The translations under genes and the position numbers were made by a program. The notes beneath the pieces are model-generated. The model ran no database searches, was not told the DNA's origin, and was given only the letters and a program-made list of their open reading frames with translations. A stretch of 64,000 nucleotides of DNA. Origin: Enoplolaimus lenunculus. Taxonomy: Eukaryota; Nematoda; Enoplea; Enoplida; Thoracostomopsidae. This document shows, in pieces, positions 11,745-26,700 of the stretch. The stretch spans positions 124,001-188,000 of the forward strand of contig JASANG010002037.1 in assembly GCA_030248215.1 (NCBI GenBank), read 5' to 3'. The stretch's first letter is position 1. Every line of letters begins with the position of its first letter.

Positions 11745-14700
11745 GTAAATGCTACAACTCGTGTCTGTAGAGAAATTTATTTACTGGTTTGAAAATGATG
11801 CCAAGGTAGGGGCTACAAGGCAGTGCCTCGCTACTAAGGTATCCGAGATTCCACCCAGCAGACGAGATGTGGCCCCTTTGATAGCAAAGCTATGCCTAAC
11901 CCCATAAGGCGGACGGCAGGTTTCTGTGGCCGCGGTCCTGGTATCAGCAATATATTCTCCAAAAACAATAGTATTTCTGTTTAGATTTAAGAGCTTATCT
12001 TTGTAGATAAAGGTTATAAGTTGAAAATCTGTCCCACAGTTATGTCGCTTGGGTATATCAGGGGTCAAACAAAGAAACTGAGCAAGCAAGCCGTATTATC
12101 CTTATTTTTTAAACAACACCATATTCTCACCAATGTCAACTGTTATGAACCAGACGGTTTACCAGAATTGTTCCACCCATCTTATGTTGAACCCATTTTT
12201 TCGTTCCAACAACCAACCAGGGTCACACGTTGTTTGAGGTGTTAAAATTGGTGCCTGGTGATATACACATAAATATATATGAAAATCTGTATGACTGTAA
12301 TTGTAATGCATAATATATAAATATATATACATATATATTAATATATGTACATATATATTAATATATATATTTACAGCATATTATTAATATGTCATTTTGA
12401 GACTGGGAAAAAGTTCACTCTTTGTCAGTCACAACTGGTGAGTGCCATGTGTTTTGGGGTCCATTTTTTATGACATACCAACAGTCAAAAAACGACCATT
12501 TTAGCCAATTCGGCAATATATTTTACTATTGCAATCATTTGACAAACATTTTGACAACGAAGACTTTGTGAAAGTTTCGAGTTGGTAGGAGATGTTTCGG
12601 TATAGGTGGGGTCATGTGTTCTGTGTTGATAGGGTATCAACAGCAGCGTAGTTATGGGGTGACAGGGGTGCATCTTTTGTACCACTTGCGGCTTTCTCTG
12701 AAATGTTACGGTATAAAATGTTTCTCTGAGAGTGACAATGTGTTTTTGTGTAGAATTTCATAAAATACCGTGCAGATACTGCAATGTGTCTACAAAACAT
12801 TTTGCGTCTTGTTCGTTAATTTTAAAATATCAAAATATTTGCTAAGTATGGTTATGTAATATTTGAAATTTTAAATTTTCTTGTCCAGAGGATAATTATT
12901 GATCCGCTACTGGATATCAATTAGACACCGATGATTTTTTACACAAATTACTGCAATGACAGGACCGTAATTAACTCAACAATTTAGGCGTTTTGAAAGG
13001 GGCATACGGGACGATTTCAAACGACACACAGGTTAAACTTGGCGCAGGCCTTTGCTATGATTTGTTTGTTCTTAGGGCGGTCTTACAGCTTATTCGTTGT
13101 TGTCACTTATTTTTGATAAAGTTTTTAATCATCTGATAATTATGGAAGATTTTGAATGCGTATTAATTGGTACGTGAACAAATGTTTATGAAAATGTTTG
13201 CCTACTTCTTTTCAACATATATACCATTTTTCTGTTCAAAATTTAATTCTATGGCTCTCGATGAAACGCGAAACTCGAATTGATACCATCCGAGTTCATT
13301 TAGGCATATATTTTCAAATATCAACAAACTCATAAAGGGTTGATAGGAAAACTGTGAACGGATACAGTGAGAAAATAAAGGTTTAATTGATCCTGAGCGA
13401 ATTATATTAGTCAGGTATTTCCCAGGGTTTTCGATTCAGCTCACTAAACGATGACACATTGCAGTCAATTTACACGTTGACTGCAGTTGGTAATTGAGCG
13501 AAGCGAAACTCCGAGCGAAGCTCGGAGTTTCGCGAAGCGTTTTATGTTTTGTACTTGGGGGTCGAAAGGTGGATGTCCGTCCGTCCGTCTGTCCGTCCGA
13601 AAAGAATCTCAGGAACGGCTGAACTGATTTTAATAAACTTTTTTGTTTGAAAGCCAATTATCCTGGGGTGTGAACCTCGCATTGGGGTTTGAAAATTTTA
13701 AGCTGTTTATTAGCTACAGGCTAATTTGCATAATTAATTAAGCCTAAATTAGGACTTTCCACAATATTTCACTAATTATTACAGTTAGAAGCGATCTAAT
13801 TTTAGCATTAAAGGGTTTTTGGGTGCGAGAAATCTGCGCAGATTGTTTACAAACCTCCAAAACCGATACTTGAGCAGTCTGCTAATAGATAATTTGCATA
13901 TTAGAATAGTTTATAAGCCTAAATTAGGACTTTTTACAATATTTCACTAATTATTAAGGTTAAAAGCAATATAATTTCAGCACTAAAGGGTTTTTTGGTG
14001 CGAGGAATTTGAATAAATAGTTTACAAACATCCAAAACGGATAATTGAATAGTTAGCTCATAGCTAATTTGCATATTAGCTTAATTGACAAGACAAAACT
14101 AGGACTTTTTAAATTATTTCAATAATTATTAGAGTGGCTGAAGGGTTTTTGGGTGCGAGGAATCTGAGGAAATTGCTTACAAACCTCCAAAATCGACAAA
14201 TGAATAGTTAGCTAACAACTAATTTGCATATTACCTTAATTGCTTACGTGTGTTCGAGCTTCGCTCAATAAATGTAGTCCCGCTACGACTGGTTTTTATT
14301 GTTTTTATGATAATTTCAAACTTAAGGCATATATGTTGTAGTCCAAGTCTAATTCAGTCCAATTCCGAATTGAGGTTGTCCAAAGCAAAATTATTAAGTT
14401 AGCTAATTGCGCTAGTCTACCACTATAAAGTAATCAATCGAAAACGCGCAGCGTTGTTAGAGAGAGTTCCACCTTATGCAAGTCCATGTCGTAATTACGA
14501 TTTGGATTAATTCAATTTGTAATTAGGATGAATTACGTCTTGGGTTACGACATATACAGAGCCATTGCAACAAAAAAGCCTAAATGACTGTGTAGTTCAG
14601 GTAACTAAGAATGTAGACTGTATTTATGGGTGAATTGGTCATTGGTATACGCATCACGTCAATATTTACCTCAAGAGATAAAAAACTGGAAATTTCACCA

Positions 14701-17700
14701 CAGCTGAGTACAGTTTATCCCGTCAAAGGGTTTTTCCGTTAGGCATCGGTGGAAACTGAAAAATATTTTCAAACTTAATTCACAACCTTAAAAACGTTGT
14801 TTACGGTCGAAAGAGTTGAATTTTTTCATATTTTAAACGAAAAATCGTAAATTTTGTTTTTCGGTGAAAAAGAATATAAAACTTCCAGTAATTTTGGAAA
14901 AAGATAATAACAAACGGTTGACATCAAAGATGCTTCACATACATTAGACCCAAATTTACTAAAACAAAAATTTGATGACTTGGCTACGCCGTCTGCCACC
15001 CGACGGCGTCGTTCGATAAATTACAGCGCCATCCTTAATCTGACATCATCCTGGCGGACAGTTAGGGTGGCGCTATAATTGTCGTGCGGAGCCGCAACTC
15101 AAAAGTTTTGGCAATTGCGCGTACAGTGCAGGCTCGTAGCCAGGCCAACTCACCTTGCTTGGGGGGGCTAAATATTTTTCAAGAGGGCCATACAAGGGGT
15201 TTCGTTGACTTACAATCAGGATTGAAAATTTTCAAGGGAGCCAAAAATTTTTCCAGCGGGCTGAACTCACCTGCCACCACTTGACTGCATCCCCGGTAAC
15301 TCTATTATTTAAATGAATTTACGGTGGGTATTGAACTTAATATTACTGAAAAAATTATAATTTTTATGATTTTACCAACTTTTTTTGGTGTATTTTTTGT
15401 TTCAGAAGAATTTGAAAATGTGACGCTGATGTACGTGAAACACGAAAAGATTCCAATGAAAGATTTTGGATCTGAAGTCCGCGCGACAATGGACATTGAT
15501 CATTTACTGAACAAGGCTGTGTTGCTGTTGGACCTTCCTGAGACGAGTTTAGAAGAAATTTTTGGAAAGTACGTACTTGATCGACGGTTTCAATGGGCGT
15601 ATACCATGGGAAAATATTGTATGAATATGTTCCATTTCAATCGAGGCGTACTTTCAAGCTAGGATTCGAACACCGGTGACTCGGTTAGGAGTACTATAGT
15701 TACTGAACTACGAGAGCTTAAGCCTCGTGCTGGAGACGGCTCTCACGTCTTGTGGAGATATTGAGCTACGCATACCAGTAATAATTGTTAAACGCTGCGC
15801 ATGTGTGCAAGTTCACGTATACAGTTTGCACTGAGTTGCTCGTAGCAAAAATCAGGCCTGTAGCCAGCTCACGTTGCTAGGGGGCTAAAACGGTCCAGGA
15901 GCGGCATACAATGGTTTTCGGTGACTTACAAGCAAGACTCAAAACGGTCTATGGTGGCCCAAAATTCCTCCAGAGGCGACTGAGCCCTCCTTGAGTCTCC
16001 TTGGCTGCGGCGGTCTCGGGTTAATTTTAATTTGTCTTTTTAGAATAATTCACGTTATGGATATTCAAGAGCCAGAATTCACATCGGAACAAGTCAAAAA
16101 CGCACTGTTCACTCAAGACGCAGGCAATCAATGTACGTTTCTGCTTTATTTTACTACTCGGACTCCGACGAGATTTCATTTCGAGACAGTTTGACTGCAT
16201 AGAAATGCAAGCCAGCGCTACGATTGACAGACAATTAAGTTCTAGAAATCCGTTGTAATGATTTGATTCAAAAAATACGGACCAATTGAAATGTTCTGGT
16301 TCCACTTTCAATATACAGCCGGGTAGACAAGATTTCATTTCGCCAGGGTAAATAATCTCATCCAAACGGTTCTGTATCCAAGTGTATGGCGTCTAGGAGC
16401 AAGTACAGTAGCCAGCTCACCTTTGTTTGGGGGAGACGACATTTTTTTTAAGATTGGCATCAAAGGGGTTGTTCAAGGATTCAGAAATTTATTCTAAAGA
16501 CGATAAAACGATCAAACTGTGTTATATTTGTACATTTTCAGTCCATATACTTTCACGAACAGTGCAAAGTATATGTACAACTAATATTGGTGGTGGAACA
16601 TTTGACTATGATCAGGCTTGGATATCCGCCTTGTATGTTATATCGATGTTGTGTGTAGTGTTTGTGAATTTTAGTTTGTGTCTATTTTAGATGTTGGAGT
16701 TATTAGCACTAAAGTTAGCAAAAAAATAGCGTCCGTTGAAAAATTATAACCAAAATGAAACGGTGTAAAAATATTTAAAATGTAACTTTTAAAGAAATTT
16801 CAGAAAATTGACGTAAAAAAAACCGTGGCGATGCTGTCAGCTTCACACGGGGGTAAATCTAGAAAAAAATAGGGGGATTATAAGTTATTATATAAACATT
16901 GGCTGGGTTTTTAAAATCTTACTTAAGTATTTATTTACTTAAGTAATAATTAAGTAATTACTCAAGTCACCGACTTAAGTAAATACTTAAATCTTTGAAT
17001 AAAAACGGATAAACACCAAATGTGAGCCATTGTAAACACAAGAAAGTAATAGTTTTGCTTTATATCGTGGAGCAAATGTGAGTCTACAATTTCACTTTGA
17101 CGAAAGTTCATATGTCTGGACTGTTAATCTGTAATATATCAAAATTAGTCAGTGACTTAAGTGTTTACTTAACTTAGGTAAGCTATTAAAAACGACAAAT
17201 GGTTAAATAATTACTTTTTAAGTAGTGTTTCAGAAACCCAGCCATTGTCAATAAAAACGCAATGAATATTAAATTTGAGAAATATTTAAGTTAATAAATA
17301 ATTCTATTAATTTTACATAAATGTTTTTTCGTAAAAATCAGCTCGATTGCAACTAGCAACAGAGAGCGAAACTTTGACGAATACACTCGACTTATGTCGC
17401 TTGAACCGTGAAAATAAACGATATTTGGCAAAACATTTTTACTTAAAATTGGTTCAAGGCCACCTAAAGAACCACATCTTCTTTGGAGATCCGCCCATGA
17501 TTTCAGAGCACTGGTCACATTTGGTACCCGAGTAGTTACAGTTAGCATAACCAGCCAAGCTAATAGCTTGTTGCATGTTAGCCAAACTAATAATTGCAAT
17601 CACTTGTTTTGTTCTAAAAGCATTATTACAAAAACATTTGATCTGTGCTTAAAGTGTTATTTACAAGATATTAGCCTGCGGCCGGAGTCTCCGGTTCTTC

Positions 17701-20700
17701 ACAGGATATTGACCTCCAGATCCGGCTTTGATGACAGACCTGCCGGAGGTTCAGAAAAGTTCGGTATTGGAAAATTTTCTGATTACATTTTGCAGTTTAT
17801 TGTTGAAATTAGAAAATTTAACATAATTTTTATTACCCAAATTTGTTTCAATCCGGTTCCGCTTTTTTACACTTCCGGTTGCACCATGGAATATACACTG
17901 CACAATTGCGTTACGGGGTACATTCAGGTCGGCATGGCAATACTGTCAATCCAGTAGGCGTTTCAACACAATCTCCAAGTCGTCACACGACAACGTGTTG
18001 CCCAACAGTGTCCTAAAGCCTATGAATATATCTCAGCATATTTTTAAGCTTAATTTTAAGCCTAAGCATAATCATGGATGCTGAACTGTTGAGTAAATGA
18101 AATTTCGGATTACAAGTTTTCGGGCGACGTGTTGTCGTAATTCCGTGTCAATAAATATCAAACTAAACAGAAAATTATTACGTTGACACGAGATAAGGAA
18201 ATGTAGCATGTTTTCAAATCTGTTGTATCCCACCGTTCTTCGGATAGGTACTTCTGGCGCCCCAACTTAAAACTACGGATCTTTTCAGTTAAGATTCTAA
18301 GTTCATATGCAAACGTACTCGTGTAAAATTAGGATGGCGCAAATACTTTTCTTGACTTCCGGTTCTGTCCGTCACCATGACCGACAGTGATTGAAGGCTC
18401 CGTACGACAAGTATAGCGCAACATTTAGTGCTGTACATTTGTAAGCATGCAAGACGTCGTACAATGTAAAGTGTGAAGCAAATATTGCAATACCTGTGCA
18501 CATATACCAGTGTAAGAAGTTGTTGAAAAGACTACAAGCTGTAGTAGTAGCATGCTTTAGAGGTTCGATTTCTTCCGTGACCTTGAATTTTATGCAAAAC
18601 TTATAACAGGGGTCGTGCAGATCGTATAGTTCCAACAGTGTGCATACAACATTATGCTGTTAACCAAATTCAGATTCTGGTTTGAATTCCGGTTTAAAAC
18701 GAGTTCCGTATCCGAGCTGCAGCTGCGATTCGAATTAAAATTTTTCATTTTGTTTGCTGTTTATTAAATTGCTGTTTATTACTGGATTCTACTATTAAGT
18801 GTTGATAAGTTGTTATAGTTTGAAGTCTGTGAAACATATTTGAAACAAATACGCAATGATGGTACATACAAAATGCTCGACATGCGTTGAAAAATGTCAT
18901 ATTTGGAAAATCTTAGTTCCGATTAATTTCGATTCCAATTTCGATACAAAATACCATTTCCGACTAAATTTAGTTCTGTTTGGCACGCAGACGTAGATCC
19001 TGCTTCTGGTGGCACACAGATGTTAATTAAAACATGCAGTTTGTACATTGTTTTCTACACAGAATGTATCCAGTTGCATACTCTTGTCTAAAATGTAACC
19101 ATCAACGGTTGATATGAAATGAATGTAATTTTAGATGTATGTTACCGACAGTACAACATCGACACGTTGCAATTGCCCGATTGAGTCATCCAACAAATCT
19201 CGGGCGAACCATGCAAGATCTCAGGTTTATCATTATCGTTATTGCACCCGCAAGAGCTGTAAGTCTTTGATCTTTGCTTTGAATTAAGGTTTTAACCTTT
19301 TCTCACATGACTATTATCTATTTTATCTAAAGAGATCTAAACCCGTATTCTCAAATGTGTATAGCACATATCATCAATTGGTGATAGGTCAAAATTTCGA
19401 ACCAATCAATGCTGAGACTAAAACTTTCGCACATTTTTCGCATTTGATTTGCTCTGCATGTGTACCATTTTTGAGTTCGGCAACTGCAATATTTAGCGAG
19501 TTTGAACGCCTATTACTAACTGATGATAGTTGCTACACAAATTGGGAAATATGGACGCTAATTTCAAAAAAGGATTCTAACACAGGACCATCTGGTTCAA
19601 CGCGTTCATCATCGCTGCTCGACCTTAAAAACTCTTTATCTCTGCAACAACCAGACTGGTAAAAAAGTCTTTTATTGGTTGTTATACACTTACCCCACAA
19701 TTTTCAAAATTTTTTCAATTTGTGGCATAACGTAAGCTTAGGCTTAATCCTAATCCTGAGGTTGGAAACTGTACACGCGGTCTTTGATCTTTTGTTGTCA
19801 GCAGTGGCGGATCCAGGATCTCAAAATGGGGGGGGCAAAATTTCACAGGTAATAAACTTACTTTTGACCCATACACAAACCACGAACTATTGTCACAAAA
19901 TTGCTATAGAATTTTTGTCGAGATGCTGTTGGGGGAGGGCACGGCCGGGGTGGCCCCCCATGGATCCGCCATTGGTTGTTAGTGCGACAATGCAAGCATG
20001 AACATCTCAATAATGTAAAATATAGCAATTACCAAAGACAATTCTATTTTTCTCCCAACGCTGTGTTCCAACTGCGTTGCAGGACGCATGAAATCATATG
20101 GTCGTATCAAATTAAGTCTAAGGCCAAAATCAAAATTAAGCCTAATTCTAAATTGAAGTTAAGCCTAAGCTTATTTTCTTGAACTTAACTTTGGTGTCTA
20201 AACCTACTCAAAATTTGAGCTTAACGCAGTCAGTAACCAGAAATTGTTAATAAAGGGAGCAGGAAGATTTAAAACGGCAAAATTCTCACGACACAATCCT
20301 TTGGGATCTGTAGAAAAGTTTGTGATCAAGGGGGGATATGTCCTTAAATGAGGGGCATTCCCTCCTAACTTTCCGTAGTTACGGTCCTTGCAAAATATGG
20401 TTTGTGTTTGGACCCATTATTTGGGAATCACTTCATCCAAAATAAATGTTTTGTTTTCAGAAAGGTACAAAAACAGCGTTAGAAACCGCACGTACCTTTG
20501 CAACATTGTTCGCTGATCTTGATATACGTCAACGACTTGTTATGGCGCCGACTGTGGACCAATTCAGGCAAACGCTACTTCATGTAAGTCATGTATTCCC
20601 TGTGACCCTCCTCATTCCCTTGGGAGGGATAATCCTCGTATTTTGACTTTTGTCCATCAAATCTTACAGGAGGGCTGAACACTTATCAGTTTACAGGAAA

Positions 20701-23700
20701 AACTATTTTACGGCAGAAGTTTACGTTGGTCCACTTGTTATTCCTTGGGAGGAATTCCGCTAACTTCATTTCGCATTTTGCCCAATCAAAATCAGATCCG
20801 CAGCCGGCTCGACTCGTAGAAGTGAAAAATTTTTTTAATTATTTTATAATATTTTAGGCAGCAAAAGAGCTTGCAGTTGAACAGTCGCAACCTCGTGAGC
20901 GAAAACTCTCGATACATTTGTCTCATGCAAAACAACAACTGGTGAGTACAACGAACGAAATTTGTTTAATTTACAAACTTTGGATTCGAACTTCACCGCA
21001 TTCGCAGCAAAATTTTCGTCAATGGCTCTATATGGTACTGCTTAACTTAGAATTACCATTTTAATAAACGGAATTTCATACAAATTTAAATATTCAAAAT
21101 TCAATAAAGTAAAAGTGTAATGAAAATATTTTTTGTTTTCAAAAAGTGTTTATGAATAATTTTTTTACTTATTTTTTTATTTCAGCTTGGTCCTCATAAA
21201 TGGTTCGTTGGTCGCGGTCTGCAAGAAGATATAAAACGCCGCAAACGACATTATTGGCGTGACTTTTGTGACGGTAAGCGGTTTTAAAATAGTGTTTTGG
21301 TATTTTTAGCAATTAACTTCAATTCATATAACTGTATTAAAATATGTTTAGGTTTAGGCTTAGACTTACGTCTGGGGTAAGCCAGAGCACAAGCAGCACC
21401 TGTGTGGACGAAAGTTTCGTCTTCGACTAAAATACCGTTAGTGTCAAAAAATGAATCAAGAAACTGGGTTTTAAGCCTTTTGTGTGAAATTACAGTATAA
21501 ATTTTAAGTCAGTTGGAGCCAACGGCGAATCTGGTATCTTCCGGTTTCCATGAATCCAATTTTGTGCTTTAAAATTTTATAGAATTTAAAAGGGAGTATA
21601 GCCTTTTTTAGCTTTTTTTTGAAATTTCAAATTTCGTTGAATTGGCAAAATTTCTCTGAATTTGCACTGCAGCTTCGTGGGGTATTTCACAGCTATTAAG
21701 CACCCGAAACAAAACACATTGTGGGCTTCTGATGGGAAAATTTGCGCAGAGAAGATTGCCTGCATGACACGACTGGGTTGAAATGTTATCCTTATTCGAC
21801 TCGGATCTGCAATTGTTCAGTGCGATCCCTATTGATAGTATATGTGTAGCATTAAGCGCAGTGATATTTAGGGGTATATTTTATTTTCAATTTTTCAATT
21901 TCGAATTATATCAGTAAGATGGGGGCCAGTTGCGGATCCAAAAATATCTCAAGGGGAGACAGGGCATATAAGAATTTGAAAAATGCAGCATCAAGGTACC
22001 GTTAAGCCTTAAAATGGCGAGGAACAGCGCCATTGTCAGCATTTTATTTCGGGATGGAATAACAACGTTTAAAATTCGTGCGTGAAAATTTTTTGGACCC
22101 TGGAAATTATTCTACAGCCCCTTAAAGTGCCTTTTATCGAGTGTCTTCCTGAAATTTATTGTTTGATATATCTACTATCTACCCTCGTACACACCCCTGA
22201 CGGTGGGGCACTACAATTTTAAAAATTTTTAAATAATAAATTTAATTGTTTTAAGCATTCACTGATCGAAAAACGCATCAAAAAGTAATCAGCACAACTG
22301 TAATGATATATTTTACATGTTTGCTGCCTTCTATTGCGTTTGGGGTGCTCAATCACGATAATACGTATGGTGCTATCGGTAATCAAAGACGAGGGTCATA
22401 TTGGAAGGGTGACTGGGTGGCAACTTATAGGTAGAATCTATATTATACCATCACTGGTCGGCTTCTCAACGGATTCTAAGCCTATTTTGGAGCCTACTTC
22501 GAGCTCCGTTATAACGTTCCTTGTGATTAACTGAAATTATTTTTGTCGTTTAATATTGAAGAGGGTCGAATAATGTCGAACGCCTTTATTATTCATTTTG
22601 ATTCAGGCTTAGGATTAGGATTCTGGAATTGTTTTATAATGAAATTGTCGGCAATGTAGATAACATGCGTTTGCTCAGTATATAATTGGTTAAAAGCTGG
22701 AGCCTAATCTATGGTTTAGGTTTCAAAATTTTGTTTACGGCATGTTTTCTACGTGGGACACTGAATATAAAATAGGTTCATTTTATCCGTTTACGCGCCC
22801 GTAGACATGGGAAACGGCCATGGGGGCTCAGACCCCCTAAAAAATTTTGGACCCCTAGAAAAGTTTCAACTTTGCTTGTAATCCTTTGAAAACCCTTGAA
22901 TGCCAATCCTTTAAATTTTTAGCCACTTTAGCAAGGTGAGCTGGCTACGAGCCTGTGCGTTTATGGAGATATCATTTCTGAACATATATAATAAACCTGG
23001 AACTCCCCGCATGCGTATTTTGGGCAAATTTCCAGCACACATTGTTTATAATAGTTTCATAGCACACAAACGGGATTGTTCAATAATTGAATAATTTGCA
23101 TACAGATTTTATGTGTTCGCTAACACTTTTGCTCATAGCGCAAAGCTGGATGACTAGTAAATATGAAATTTGATTTTGTAGACAGTGTATTTACAGAATA
23201 TATATTATATCTTATATAATGTGAATTGAATAATTTCAGGCGTTAAAAAGGCGATACTTGCTCAAGCGATTGGAGGATTGTTTTTTTCATTACTCGGTGG
23301 ACAACCAATGATAATCATTTTGACCACGGCGCCGTTAGCGTTGTATACAAAAAGTAAGCATTGAACGAAAACTGACGCTGATTCGTCAGAAATGTTTACA
23401 ATCACCAGATTAATAGACACTTTTAGAGGCTTTCGAATTAACCCGACATCGTTTTTGTTGCAAGTAAATTGATACTGACAACTGTGATTGTGTCAAAAAT
23501 GTAATTTATTACCATTTTTCATTAATCATTAGGCTTTTAAGCATAAACCTAAGTCAAAGCCTAAAATTATTTTTTGTCGGGAAAACTATAAAAAATTCCC
23601 ACAAAACGCTGTGAGAATAAATGAAAATATGCTACAACCGAATCTTGTATGCTTAAGCTGGGTTCCGAACGATATGCGAGACGTTGGTCTCTACAACAGG

Positions 23701-26700
23701 GATCAAAACCAAAATTTTGAGTTAACAGTGAATATTAAAACTGAGTTTGTCTTCTCGCTCGCTTTACTCGTAAATGTTTTTATTATGTAAGCAACTCAGA
23801 CGGCTGCGATATCGAGAAGAACTATTTTACGAGAGTGTAAGTTAATGTTATTTGTTGTTTTTTGTTCAAGTTTTTGTTTATGCTGTTGTTGTTTTATTTA
23901 TTTCAGTTATCTACAAAATATCGCACAATTTTGAAATTCCATTTCCGATGATGTATGCGTGGAGCGGGCTTTGGTGCCAGTTCTTCCTCATCATTTATGC
24001 AGTCACTGAACTTTCGAACATTATGAAATGGGCAACACGGTAAAAACAAACAAACAACTTATCATTATTTTTATTTATATTTTTATTTTACTATTATTAT
24101 TATTATTATTAATAATATTATTATTATTATTACTATTTCCGTGTAAAAAATGTAAGCTCGAATTTAATGCTGTATGTATGCCTATATTTTCAAATGTATA
24201 TAGCATCAATCACCAGTTATCTGACATTTTTGTTGAATATTGATCCGCAAATATCGTAGTTCGCTTGTATGAATGCTTACTACAATGATGCTGATAGGCG
24301 CTACATATATCTAAGAATGTCTAATAAACTGTGCGCTTAACAAAATTCAGATTGAAAACGTCCCAAAAAAACAGTGAGAATGGATCCGTACTCTATCGGA
24401 CACCGCCACCGTTCGCTTTGTGTTGGTAACAAAAATTTGGGCAACATTTATTTGGTGACGTGCCGAAATTATTAATAAATGTTTACTGTGCCAGGGGCTG
24501 GTGGATGGTGGCGCGCGGTAGAGTTCGGCGGCGTGTGACGAGCATAGCGCTACCCTACGCGTAATCGAACGTAAATATTTATACGTACACGACTCGATGG
24601 CCCATTGTTCAAATCAATGAAGATTCTGTGACAGATCTTGCAAAAATCTTTTGAATAGTCAACTTTATCCAGTAAAGTAATCCTAAGCCTAAACCTAAGC
24701 TTAATGTTTGATTAATCAATAAACACAAATGTATTTGTATTTATTGGTTGTGTTTGTGTTTGTTTCAGTTCAGCAGAAGAAATGTTCTCACTATTCATTG
24801 CCTTAGCATTCGTGGTCGAGTCTTTCAAAGCACTTAGTCGAAGTAAGTAATGATTTGTACTAAAAACAACAAAAATTGAATTACAAACTTTATTATTCAA
24901 TAAAACACAACAAATTATCTTAAAATCTTAAATCTCAAACAAAAACATTTGTTAACTTTTTGAAAAGAAGCATAACATTCACAGCCAATGTTACTTTAAG
25001 GGGCGCAACAGTAGATTAAACCTAAGCCAAGTAAAAAATGTAATCTAGAATCTAAACCTACTCTTTTATAGACCCGCCAGAAACCTGGACACATCTTAAA
25101 GTAACATGGGCGGCATTTTCCAATAAATACAAAGGATTGCATAACAAAGTTTGTAGGCTTTCCAATTTTATAAGCTACATTATTCGTTGAAAGACTCTGA
25201 TGTTTTCTCGATTGTTGGCAAAAACGACGCTCGTTTGAAGTTATGCCGCCCCGAAGGGAAATTATTTGCTATGCACATGGTTGCCAAAATTACCGGTTAA
25301 GATTCGGTATATTTCAAAGTATATACGAGGGTTCGTTGCCAGACAACTTGTCACCCAAAAGTATGATTAAGCGTAAACCTTAGCCTAAGGATACTTTTAA
25401 ACCTAAGAAGCATAAGCGTAATGATTGGTGGCAAATTGTTGAGTCGACGAAATTTCGAATTACAAGTTGTCGGTTCGACGAATAATTGTTGTGATTGCAT
25501 ATTTTAGACTTTAAAGACAATTATCACTCGTCATATTGCGGTAACATTACGGGCACTGCAGGGGAGCTTAATGCAACTGGAGCTGGGGGTGGACACGGCG
25601 CTCACGGGGGCCCTGAAAACGACGTTGAAACGTGCCGACGTGATTCGAGTCTGCTCTATTTGTTACTTATGCTCGGAACACTCTGGCTCGGATTGTTTTT
25701 GTATAATTTTAAGAAAACGTAAGTTTTTATATTAATTGTTTATTCCGTTCTAATTAATACAATTCTTTAGATTTTAAGATAACCACAAATTGTTCTATAA
25801 TCAACTGGTAAATGGTGTTACACACGTTAGTTGGTACTTGTTTACTTCCCATACCATACATCAAGTTTCCCCACACACAACGAACCTGAGCCTAAACTTA
25901 AGCCTAAGCATCAGCGTGTAATACTGTGATAATATAAACACTGTGAGTGGGATTTTCGACTTCTATTAATTTAAATGGGGGCAACTAGTACCCATTTGGC
26001 TCATGATCTGATGATTCAGGTACGTAGCCAGTTCAACGGGAGGTGACAAAGCAATTTTGGACAAGAACGGGGTTGATCTCGCAAGGTTTACAAGTGATGC
26101 AGAAACTTTTCAAACAGGCCAAATTTTGCGTTTAAGGTGGGGCTGAAGGCGGTTCGCCCGACAAAATGGGAAACGGACCCTTCGTGCTGATAAAAGCCAT
26201 TCGTCACAGTAAACTACAGCTTTTGCAGCTGTAAGCATATTGTCAACTGTGTCTAGCACCTATAATCAGTTGATGATAAATCTTGTAACTTTTGAACGAC
26301 TGAACGTAAATATTAAACCTTGAGATGCTATTCAGAGATTGTCACACTTTCTACCCGGAGGTTTTTTAAGTATGTGGCTGCAGTAGTTGTCCTGTTAAAA
26401 ATCGATTACTAACTGATGATAGGTGCTATACACATTTGAAAATACGGCTTCTGAGCTATAAGCTGACTTGTAAGCAAAACGCATATTTTGAAACAATTCA
26501 GCAGCCAGATTTTGTTTGTTAATGTTTTGTTGAGTTGAAAAGTTTAAATTTAATTTTAATATTTAAATTTTTAGGCCATATTTGACAGTTGCGAAGCGTG
26601 AAATGCTCGCCGATTATTCGTTTCCGACTGCTGTGATTGTGATGTCTTTTTGTGGCTCGTTTTGTTTCAAAGATGTTCATAGTACGTTTATTTTCAGGGT

